DNA of 64,000 bases from Pseudoneurospora amorphoporcata (Eukaryota > Ascomycota > Sordariomycetes > Sordariales > Sordariaceae), in contig MU859095.1 in the NCBI GenBank assembly GCA_033297205.1, positions 1 through 64,000 on the forward strand. Reading direction: 5' to 3'. Below, one piece after another: positions 11,495 through 20,875 of this stretch. A program made the position numbers and the translations under genes. Below the pieces are notes generated by a model. That model ran no database searches, was not told the DNA's origin, and saw nothing but the letters and a program-made list of their open reading frames with translations. Position 1 is the stretch's first letter. Each line of letters opens with the position of its first letter.

Positions 11495-12817
11495 ATGACG
11501 GCCGCGGACCCGTCTCCTCCACACTCGAACAAATCCACTCCTTCTCCCAAGAACAATGACAGTGACACATTAACTCTTCCGCCTTTGCGTCCCAAGACAA
11601 GGACCTTGCCTCGTATGATCCCCCAATAACAACCTCCAAAATTCATCTTTCCCACAGAAAATGAACCAGAAAGTTGGTCATCTGTTGTGCCGAATTCTAA
11701 CTCGAGCTGTCTAGCATGGATCGATTCTTATGAGGAGAGATATGGACAACCGCCCACCGGCCAGCCTGGAATCTTGAACCGACCACCTCCACGCACAGTA
11801 CAGGCACAGCACAACAGCACTCCTGCCGAACCACAAAGGATATCAAAAGATGGATTTGTGTACGAACCGGACGGGTTGGAGCGGAGGAACGGTTCCAAGA
11901 TCAAGTTACGGCGGATTCTAAAGCGCGGGGACGGCTCGGAGCGCGGCCGGAGATGGGACCACCTCCGGACCGCTGAACCCGTCATACTCCACCGACATGC
12001 ACACTACACGTCCAACTCGCCCTGGTCCGACTTTATCCACTCGTCACAGTGGGGCCACATGCCGAATGAGCACTCGGAAGTCGTCGACTACCAAACACTC
12101 GAGAAGCTACAGCCAAACTTGAATTCGCCCGTCAACTTGCCCGTAGCAGACGACGCCCACAACCGTCGTCCGGGGAGGAGGTCAGCCCTGTATAAGCGGC
12201 TATGGCAGCACGTCCTCCGCCACCCTTTGGTCCCCTTACTCTTCCGGACGTTAGTTCTCGTCACCTCCATCTGCGCCCTTGCCCTCGCCATTCGCATCTT
12301 CCAGCTTGAAAGCCAACGGCGCTCCAACCAGCAAGAGTTACAGAACCAGATCCTCAACAGCTTACGAGCACTGCATTCAGTCGCCAGCTCCAGCCACGAA
12401 CACGTTGTCGACCAAGAGCTTTCCCTGATAAGACAGATCCCGCGCGGGTCGTCAGAACGGACCCAAGCGATAGTAGCGATTGTGGTCGACACCATAGCGA
12501 TTCCCTACATCGGGTACATGCTCTGGGACGAGTACACCGGTCGACCTCTCGGACTAAGACCGGTAACGCAAAAGAGTGCACTGGTGCTGATGGATGTTTT
12601 TTTCATCGTGTTCAAGGCGGCCAGCACGGCGTTGGCGTTCGAGGTTCTGGTCTATCATAACAGCCGAGATCGCTATACGAACAATTATAGCCAGGCACTG
12701 GCCGGGTTTCAGCTCGTTGGGCTGATTGGCTGGCTGACCAACTTTACGGTGAATGTGTTCAGGTTGGTGGTGAAGCTGGGAGGCGGAGATGATTTGGAAA
12801 ATCAGAGGGGGAGGTGA
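11495..12817 (+). CDS. srf1: Srf1-like membrane regulator of phospholipase D
   Basis: Two exons (11495-11612, 11658-12817) give 425 residues. The N-terminal half is soluble, proline- and arginine-rich, and carries the conserved block WIDSYEERYGQPPTGQPG near residue 60. The C-terminal half has four hydrophobic helices, at about residues 230-254, 310-329, 347-371 and 388-408. This architecture matches fungal Srf1, the partner and regulator of the Spo14 phospholipase D in yeast. The intron is only 45 nt (GTATGA to CAG) and has no strong branch site. It is supported because it joins the ATG exon in frame with the conserved block; without it the long frame has only a GTG start. The family assignment rests on motif memory, and regulation of phospholipase D here is by analogy. 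Confidence 0.7.
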
Positions 12818-14297
12818 TGACGGTTATCGTGAGTCCCAAATTCGGAAGGAAAGCGGAAAGGGAAAAAAAATATGGGGAGGTGGTTAACGGCAACAAACAA
12901 CTCGCATGGTGGCATAGTCGCATATTTTTATGGTTTGTCGATACCTCAGCACATCTCTGTCTCTTTTTGTTTTGGTAGGGTTTTTGCATAAGCATATTAG
13001 CATAAAGCGATACCAATTAGTCTTTTTTTTAATCAGTTCACATCTGTGGGAGGTGATGTTGACAAGGACTACCTGACAGGAGAAACATGGATGCCAATTG
13101 TTTTATTACCCGATCATGGACCAGGTACACAGAAAAGGGGTAAGGATAGTCAAAAATGTTTATGGAAGATCATCTTGCCTGCCGCAAAAAGGTACATGCA
13201 CCTAATCAAAATGCTGACCATGGATGGTGTTATATTCACCAACGGTTAACGTGGTCGTAAACGGCTTACTAGCAGCTCCGTTGTCACTGGCTTTTATTCC
13301 CGTTCTCTGAACGCGTGAAGTACCATATGGAGTTGTACATATATGCCATTCACACATTCAAATACCTTCACGTACACTAACTACTCAATTCAAGAAGAGA
13401 AACATGACATATTATCAATCTACTGTTCGTACCAGCACCAAATCTGTTAGCCCCCAATGTTAGTGACGGGGTGTGGATGGGAATGGGATGGATGGTTGCC
13501 CGTCCCGCATCGTTTCCCCGCCACTTTGTGGTTTCCCCACAATTTTGCGGTTCGCGGTGATCTTTCACTGGCTCTGGAGCCTAGTGCGCAGCCTGAGCCT
13601 GCCCGCCTGTCTGCTGTCACAGTGTCAATCGATGGATGCCTGCCACGCTGTAGCCTGAAAACCGAACCGTCAACGACGGCATCGCTCTATCATCGGGGGC
13701 AACCTGGAACTGGAAACTTCACTCTTCGATTTTCATTACCAGCACAGAAACCTGAACAACCGCACCACGAGGCTGCGACCTCGTACTCTCCGATCCTTCC
13801 TCCACCCGACCACGTTGGAGCGTCCATTTACAATATCCGATTAACCCGCCTGCTCTGCTGACGGTCCCCTTCCACCCGACATTCACCCGTCCATCTTTCT
13901 CTCCCAGCAACAACCCCCCCTGCGACGCACCGGTGATCCATCCAACCTTCCAGACCTTTGCGCGCCCCATCGCTCAGTCGGGACTCGACCAAGGGTCTAC
14001 TTCTCTGGCTGCTACTCAATCCATTCACCCTTCGTCACCGGTCGCGGCCAACCATAAGAACGACCGGTCGGTAGATCAAACTCGTCCTTGCCCCCCCCGA
14101 CAGCTTCTGGACAGAACACACGCGATCCGACACGGCCAGGTCGACTTCGGTTCTTTGACGGAGTGCGCCCCTCGTCCGTCTCTTGCCAGCCATAATTATC
14201 TCGACGTCAAGAGTTGGACTGCCAATATCGTATTCTTTCGTCGATTCCCGGCGAGCTATCGCTCTCTTCAAACGACACACCAAACAAACACACCGAC
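12818..14297. other. Intergenic, upstream of cullin-1
   Basis: About 1.5 kb between two genes on the same strand. It should contain the srf1 3' end and the cul-1 promoter and leader. The last 500 bases are C-rich, like other Neurospora leaders. No coding or RNA gene seen. Confidence 0.4.
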
Positions 14298-16954
14298 ATG
14301 GCTCCGGCAACCATGATGATGGGGATGTACGGGCAGCAGGCTTCGGGCAGCGATGGTATCGACAGCACGTATGTTTCCATGTTCTTAATGTCCCCCCTGC
14401 TCCCTCTGCCCCCAAGCTTCGTACTGACCCTTTGCCAACAGTTGGCCATACTTGCAGTCCAGCATCAACAAGATCATGACGAACCTCCAAGATGGTCTCG
14501 ACATGTCTAGTGTATGTTTATACCCCGGCCATCAGTCTACCTTGACCTTCGCTAACACACGCCGGTTGTAGTACATGGGAATCTACACGTTAGTTCGACC
14601 GATGCCGTGTCTCTATGCCCTTCAACATGGAACTAACTATGACATAGGGCGGTTCACAACTTCTGCACATCGCAGAAGGCTAGTGGCGGTAGCAGCAGTC
14701 CGAGTCATCACCTTCCGGGAATTATGTCTCAAAGGGGCGGTATGTTGTCTTCCCTGCGTTTGACATTAACCAGACGAGCAACAGGACTAACGTGTACCAG
14801 CGCATCTTCTTGGTGAGGACCTGTATAAAAAGCTGGCCAACTACCTAACCGATCATCTTACGGGGCTGGTCTCCGAAGCCGAGGCTCACAAGGACGAGGC
14901 CTTGTTAGCCTTCTACATTCGCGAATGGCACAGGTACACCAACGCGGCCAAGTACATCCACCATCTCTTCAAGTACCTAAACCGGCACTGGGTCAAGCGC
15001 GAGATGGACGAGGGGAAGAAGAACATCTACGACGTGTACACCCTTCACCTTGTCCAGTGGCGTGACGTGCTGTTCCAGGCTGTCTGTAAGAAAGTCATGG
15101 ACGCCGTCCTCAAACTGGTGGAAAGGCAACGCCTCGGTGAGACCATCGAGTACACGCAGATCAAGCAGGTGGTCGACAGCTTCGTTTCGCTCGGTATGGA
15201 CGAGGGCGACAATAGCAAGACTACGCTAGAAGTGTACCGATATCACTTCGAAAGGCCATTCCTGGACGCGACAAAGGTCTTCTACCAAAACGAAAGCAAA
15301 CAATTTGTGGCCGAGAACAGTGTGGTCGAGTACATGAAGAAGGCCGAGGCTCGCCTTGCTGAGGAGGAGGAGCGAGTACGCATGTACCTCCACCCCGACA
15401 TTGCCATCCATCTTAAGAAGGCTTGCAACCAGGCCCTCATCGCGGAGCATTCGAATCTGTTGCGTGACGAGTTCCAGGTCCTGCTGGATAACAACCGAGA
15501 GGATGACATGCGCCGCATGTACAGCTTGTTGTCTCGTATTCCCGATGGTCTTGAGCCTCTTAGGGCTCGGTTCGAGGCTCATGTTCGCAAGGCTGGTTTG
15601 GCGGCTGTCGCCAAGGTGGCTGCAGACGCCGACAAGCTGGAGCCCAAGGTCTACGTCGATGCTCTGCTGGAGATTCACACTCAGTACCAGGGACTGGTTG
15701 AGCGCGCCTTTAACAAAGAACCCGATTTCACAAGATCCTTGGACAATGCTTGCAAGGAATTCGTGAACAGGAATGAGATCTGCAAGTCGGGCTCCAACAA
15801 GTCACCCGAGTTGCTGGCCAAGTACACGGATGTGCTTCTCCGCAAGAGCAGCACCGGCGTGGAGGAGGCAGAGCTCGAAAACACTCTGACACAGATCATG
15901 ACTGTGTTTAAGTACATCCAGGACAAGGATGTTTTCCAAAAGTTCTACTCGCGTATGCTGGCACGCCGTCTCGTACACAGCAACTCTAACTCGGACGACG
16001 CCGAGACGTCCATGATCAGCAAGCTCAAGGAAGCATGCGGCTTCGAGTATACGAACAAGTTGCAACGCATGTTCCAGGACATGCAGATCTCCAAGGACCT
16101 GAACGCAGGCTTCAAGGAACACGTCGCATCCCTCAACCTGGAGGGCAAGCAGCTCGACTCGTCGTACGCCATACTGGGTACTGGGTTCTGGCCCCTCACC
16201 GCCCCAACCACCCCCTTTACTCCGCCTTCTGAGATCCAGGCCGACATCGATCGGTTCAATCGCTTCTACAAGAACAAGCACGAGGGCCGCAAGCTCACTT
16301 GGCTCTGGCAGCTGTGCAAGGGCGACGTCAAGGCAAACTATATGAAGGGCGCCAAGATGCCATATATCTTGACAGTGTCGGCGTACCAGATGGCCATCCT
16401 GCTGCTCTTCAACGAGCAGGACCAGCAGACGTACGAGGATATTCTGTCAATCACCAATCTCCACGCGGATGTAGTCGATGGCGCTTTAGGCATATTGGTC
16501 AAGGCCAAATTACTTACCGTTGAGGGTGGTGAGGGTGGAAAGGTCGGCCCGGGATCGACGCTTTTGCTCAACTACGACTTCAAGAACAAGAAGTATCGGA
16601 TCAACCTCAACGTGGGCATGAAAAGCGAGACTAAGCAGGAGGAGGTGGAGACGAACAAGACGATTGAGGAGGATCGCAAGTTGTTGTTGCAGGTGAGTTT
16701 TTCTTTCCCCGTTCCCAATTGACATGAAGAAAGAAGGTTACTGACAGAGATGCAAAACAACACAGTCCGCCATCGTCCGTATCATGAAGGCCCGCAAGAG
16801 GATGAAGCACCAACAGCTCGTTTCAGAGACTATTAACCAGATTAGGGCCCGCTTTATGCCCAAGATCGGAGACATCAAGAAGTGCATCGAAATCTTGCTG
16901 GATAAGGAGTACCTGGAGCGATTGGAGGATGATGAGCTTGGGTATCTTGCTTAA
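14298..16954 (+). CDS. cul-1: Cullin-1, scaffold of SCF ubiquitin ligases
   Basis: Six exons (14298-14368, 14442-14511, 14572-14588, 14648-14739, 14801-16692, 16766-16954) give 776 residues, the normal cullin-1 length. Cullin-1 bridges Skp1/F-box substrate receptors at its N-terminal helical repeats and the RING protein Rbx1 at its C-terminal cullin homology domain. In Neurospora the SCF complex controls, among other things, turnover of the clock protein FRQ. N-terminal blocks WHRYTNAAKYIHHLFKYLNR and the cullin repeat helices are clear. The last exon carries the neddylation motif IVRIMKARK with the acceptor lysine near residue 722, and ends in the typical C-terminus LERLEDDELGYLA. Introns are 59-73 nt, GT-AG, most with CTAAC branch sites. 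Exon 3 is only 17 nt. A GT repeat follows the stop directly. Confidence 0.95.
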
Positions 16955-16978
16955 GTGTGTGTGTGTGTGTGTGTGTGT
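16955..16978 (+). repeat. (GT)12 microsatellite
   Basis: Twelve GT dinucleotides immediately after the cul-1 stop codon, so in its 3' UTR. Likely variable in length between strains. Confidence 0.9.
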
Positions 16979-17655
16979 GGCTGAGGAAGGAGCCTTGGTA
17001 CCTACATAGCATGACCACAAACCACGGACGATCGATGGGGTGTTATGGACATAAGAAGAGGAAAAAAAAAAAGACGCGACGGAGGGAAACAAATGATTTG
17101 TAAACTCAGCGGGGAAAAGTACAAACTACCTTAGTGATGATAGATCGAATCCGGTATTGACAATCAGCGTGCTTGGTTGCTTTGTTGCTTTGTTTGCGGC
17201 TGGCTGGTGTCGATGAATGAGTCAACGGTTGACACAGGCGATGGAAGGGAAGGTGCTGGCTCGGAAGGCTGGGGGCGATTGACTGGAAGTCGACGAGAGG
17301 ACGAGAGGACGGGAGGACGGGATCAATGGAAGATAGAGTACCTACCCACCTAGGGACGGGAAAGGAAAGAGTTAATGACGAATACCATATATAAAACATA
17401 CCTACTTACTTACCATATGCCCTTTAGCCCTAAGCCCCTGGATGTAGTTTCGTTATCGTATGTCTCGCTGGATTCTGGTCTGGTATCGCAGTCTCCCTCA
17501 GGCTCCCTGCCCATGGTTTTCATCCGGGCCGTCTGGACCTCGGGAGTTCCGGACGGGACGTCGTGAGTGAGTGAGTGAGTGAGCGTGTGTGTGTGCCGTG
17601 CTGGATTCCAGTCCAGATCTTCCTCGTTTTGGTGCCAGCCATCCAAGGCTTATTT
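16979..17655. other. Intergenic
   Basis: About 680 bases between the cul-1 3' end and the ATTTT satellite. No gene seen. A short GAGT run sits at about 17566-17583. Confidence 0.4.
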
Positions 17656-17827
17656 ATTTTATTTTATTTTATTTTATTTTATTTTATTTTATTTTATTTT
17701 ATTTTATTTTATTTTATTTTATTTTATTTTATTTTATTTTATTTTATTTTATTTTATTTTATTTTATTTTATTTTATTTTATTTTATTTTATTTTATTTT
17801 ATTTTATTTTATTTTATTTTATTTTAT
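17656..17827 (+). repeat. (ATTTT)n pentanucleotide microsatellite, about 34 copies
   Basis: A perfect array of ATTTT units running into an assembly gap. Frames through it read as an endless FYFIL pattern and are not genes. True length is unknown because the array was not closed in the assembly. Confidence 0.97.
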
Positions 17828-17926
17828 NNNNNNNNNNNNNNNNNNNNNNNNNNNNNNNNNNNNNNNNNNNNNNNNNNNNNNNNNNNNNNNNNNNNNNNNN
17901 NNNNNNNNNNNNNNNNNNNNNNNNNN
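17828..17926. other. Assembly gap (99 N)
   Basis: A run of 99 Ns directly continuing the ATTTT array, followed by T- and A-homopolymers. The size may be nominal; more repeat or an insertion may be missing. Confidence 0.99.
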
Positions 17927-18541
17927 TTTTTTATTTTTTTTTTTTAAAAAAAAAAGCCCAGACTAGTATCGGCCGGCGATCGTATTTAATCTGCACGAGA
18001 CCAATCGTACCAAGTGCTCTCGCCTCTAGACTTGAGAAATAGAGTGTCCAGCCCATCGAGCTATTCAGGTATGAGTTTGACAAACTTCCCACACCATGAT
18101 GGGCAGCGCTATAGGTATTAGCCCAGATAAGGAGGTGATGACAACTAAAAGAGTTCGTGACACACACACAAAAACTATTAGCCCGGACTTGGCTCCGTCC
18201 AAATCCCAAAATCCCTTATCGTACCCAAAGTTTTTCGACGATTCTGTTGAGAACAGGGCAAGTAACACATAGAGTCCCCATTTCGTTATCGGCTATGTGA
18301 TACATGCAGCCCGTTCGTACGTGGCTTTAACAGTTAAGGGGCAACCAATTCACCAACTTTATAGATAAGGGTTGGTGATACATGCCAAACCGGATCAAGT
18401 TGCCTTCTTTCAAGCGGGAGGGTGCGGCCGCGTAATGGTGCAGCTGGCTGTACTATGTACATTCTCTGCTGTTCAAATCTGCGAGTGGCTGAACACCTCT
18501 AATTGCATGGCTGATGATGGTAATCCTACCCTTGACTCGAC
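17927..18541. other. Intergenic between gap and inverted-repeat element array
   Basis: Starts with T and A runs (17927-17955). The rest is unremarkable, without a supported gene; GTGATACATGC occurs twice, at about 18296 and 18375. Confidence 0.35.
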
Positions 18542-18543
18542 TA

Positions 18544-18817
18544 CCGTAGAAGCTCGTGAAACTGGCAAACCGCCTTCTCTCTTTGAGCGCCTGCATCTGG
18601 GCATATAGGTGCAAGTAGCTGGCAGGATCAGGTCGGTCACTGTGTCTTCGAATGTGTGCAAGTTAACGTCGAGGGCAATGTCCTTCAGTTTTCACTAACT
18701 GGGCAGATACATTTGCTGGTGTATGTTGGCTGACTGGGCTTCTTCCTGGCAGATTTCTGCCATATGCCCTGCACCGAAAGAGGGAAGGCGGTTTGCCAGT
18801 TTCGCGAGCTTTTACGG
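18544..18817. mobile_element. Short TA-flanked inverted-repeat element, copy A (MITE-like)
   Basis: About 274 bases flanked on each side by TA (18542-18543 and 18818-18819), the target duplication of Tc1/mariner-type elements. Terminal inverted repeats of about 45 bases begin CCGTAGAAGCTCG on the left and, inverted, CCGTAAAAGCTCG on the right, followed by GAAACTGGCAAACCGCCTT. No coding capacity. First of four related elements in a row. Confidence 0.75.
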
Positions 18818-18860
18818 TAGTCTTTGACAGGTAGGGGGCATTTGATAGCATATACACATA

Positions 18861-19124
18861 CCGTAATAACTCGCGAAACTGGCCCAGAGCTAACCCTATT
18901 TTTCTGGCAGATATGTACAGGGAGCTGGCAGACTCAGCCCGCTTCCTGTACATGTAAATGTATATGAGTTAAGGTGAGGAGGCAATGTTTCTAGTCGGGG
19001 GTTTGTTGACTGGGCCTTTACCGTAACATGCTGGCTACACAGGATTACATACGCTTGCTTTTCCTACCTTATATCTGCCAGAAAAACAGGGTTAGCTCTG
19101 GGCTAGTTTCGCGAGTTATTACGG
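18861..19124. mobile_element. Short TA-flanked inverted-repeat element, copy B (MITE-like)
   Basis: About 264 bases between TA dinucleotides (18859-18860 and 19125-19126). The inverted ends (CCGTAATAACTCGCGAAACT...) match over about 54 bases with only two transition differences. The interior shares with copy C a long block that includes GAGCTGGCAGACTCAGCCCG. Non-coding. Confidence 0.8.
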
Positions 19125-19262
19125 TATATACCTAGCATACGCATGACACTTGACACTTTACAGATTAAGTAATGTAGAAGTACGTATATAATATAGATGT
19201 AAAAAGCAGTTCAAAACTCCCTTGGCCTGCTTAGATTACAGCCTCAAGCTGTTACCTACCTA

Positions 19263-19594
19263 CTGTAAAAACTCGAGAAACTGGCAAAAAGCTTTTCCTG
19301 TTTTTCTGGCAGATATATACAGGGAGCTGGCAGACTCAGCCCGCTTTCTGTACATGTAAATGTATGTGAGTTAAGGTGAGGGGGCAATGTTTCTGGTCGG
19401 GGGCTTGTCAACTGGGCCTTTTCTACTGTGCTTTTGCTGAGTAGGACCAAGAGACACCCTGGGCTGCCGAGATTCTATACTGTGTTGTACCCTTAACATG
19501 CCGGCTGCACAGGATTACATACGCTTGCTCTTTCTACCCTACATCTGCCAGAAAAACAGGGAAAGCTTTTCGCCAGTTTATCGAGTTATTACGG
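19263..19594. mobile_element. Short TA-flanked inverted-repeat element, copy C (MITE-like)
   Basis: About 332 bases between TA dinucleotides (19261-19262 and 19595-19596). Inverted ends of about 54 bases begin CTGTAAAAACTCG and, inverted, CCGTAATAACTCG, and share the GTTTTTCTGGCAGAT segment with copy B. The interior is colinear with copy B but has an additional block of about 70 bases. Non-coding. Confidence 0.78.
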
Positions 19595-19625
19595 TAGTTA
19601 ATCTCCCTTCAACCATCAGAGGCTA

Positions 19626-19988
19626 CCGTAGAAACTCGGGCAATTGGCAAACCTCTAACCCTGTTTGAGCGCCCGACAGTAGGCACAGGAAGCAGTATAC
19701 CTAATGTGCTCTGCTGGCCTAGTTTTGACTGCAATTCAATATACACAGTATCGATGGCCGTCGGGGGTCCTAGCCCTATAGCAAAATAGAATAAATCCCC
19801 CCAGCAAGTGGCACAGTCGAAAAGGCCGAGTTGACAAGCCCCCGACCAGCGACATTGCCCTCCACCTTAACACACATACATTGCGGTGCAGGAAGCCGGA
19901 CGGGAAGCCTTACAGAACTGTGCTTTTTCTGCCCAGATAACCTGGTTTTCCGGCATTAGAGGTTTGCCAATTGCCCGAGTTTCTACGG
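19626..19988. mobile_element. Short TA-flanked inverted-repeat element, copy D (MITE-like)
   Basis: About 363 bases between TA dinucleotides (19624-19625 and 19989-19990). Its inverted ends (CCGTAGAAACTCGGGCAATT...) are nearly perfect for over 30 bases. Its interior carries the shared block in reverse orientation relative to copies B and C: GTTGACAAGCCCCCGACCAG here is the complement of their version. Non-coding. Confidence 0.75.
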
Positions 19989-20145
19989 TATGTATGAACT
20001 TCCTCAAAATGTGGACTAGCATGTATGCACGTGCTCTGACGAGTGATCAATAAGTGAAGAAGAGCCTCAGCTGCGTTGCCAGCAAGCAAGAATTCTGACC
20101 TCTTCGTTTCCTTCTCTTCCGCTCTTTCGACTCATCACAAAGTCC

Positions 20146-20875
20146 TCAGTCATCAATCGGAGGTAAAGGACCCGGCCCAATCCCCGACCCCATCCCGCCA
20201 CGGCAAACAAGCGTACCATTTCTGTTCTCCACGCCTTCATCTGTTACACACCAACAACAATATTATCGTTAGCCTCTTCCCCTTTTGAACTGAACTGAAC
20301 TGAACTGCCGGTGAGCCAGAGAGACAGAAAGACATACCGAGGTCTATAACCGTAGTGGTAGCACCCGGACCCGTCATCGGCACACAGTTACACTTGAGTT
20401 CTTTAAGGCGGGGCCCAGTCAGGGAGCAATCGGTGCAGTAGTTTGAGAATTTGCCTCTTTTTTGCATCCAACTTGTCAGCTCGATCACTTTCCTCTCACA
20501 CATGTTTGAAGATGATGAGAAAGAAACTCACATAGGCTGCCAAATCAACTTCCCCCAAACTCCCCCTCCACTCTCCGGACCGCCGGTCCCCTGGTCAAAT
20601 CCGATGCACTGGTTGAGGTCTAGCTGGTTGAACCCTGGGGATGGGACATGGGTCCCATTGCCCTCCTTCGGGTCGGGAGCGGCAGGATGGATACCATTGC
20701 AGGAAGCGGCGAGGAAGTACTTGTTCATCAAAGTGATTTGGGCGCAGGAGTGCGAGAAGTTGCCGACTATCTTGCTGTCGTTCGGGACTGCGGCGGTGGG
20801 GACTGGAGGGGCGGGGAGGGCGGCTGCGAAGGCGAGGGAGAAGGAGGCGAGGAGGGAGATGATAGAGAGCTTCAT
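20146..20875 (-). CDS. Secreted cyanovirin-N homology (CVNH) domain protein
   Basis: Three exons (20875-20532, 20456-20338, 20240-20146) give 185 residues. Residues 1-18 form a clear signal peptide (MKLSIISLLASFSLAFAA) followed by an alanine/proline-rich stretch. A CVNH lectin-type domain follows: GNFSHSCAQI in the first half, then after an insert GKFSNYCTDCSL, LKCNC, TVIDL and NGTLVC. The paired cysteines and the repeated (G)(N/K)FS-x2-C pattern are the family hallmark. CVNH domains bind carbohydrate, often mannose-rich glycans; here the protein would act outside the cell. The first half carries an insert of about 40 residues around NGIHPAAPDPKEGNGTHVP. Both introns (75 and 97 nt) restore the frame. 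The second holds four tandem GAACT-type units. Confidence 0.8.

Noticed and set aside
17575..18042. Open frames with endless FYFIL repeats in three phases
   Set aside because: They are translations of the ATTTT microsatellite and the assembly gap, not genes.
18542..19990. Regularly spaced repeats that could suggest a CRISPR-like array
   Set aside because: Repeats are inverted, of different lengths and TA-flanked; the host is a fungus. They are transposon-like elements.
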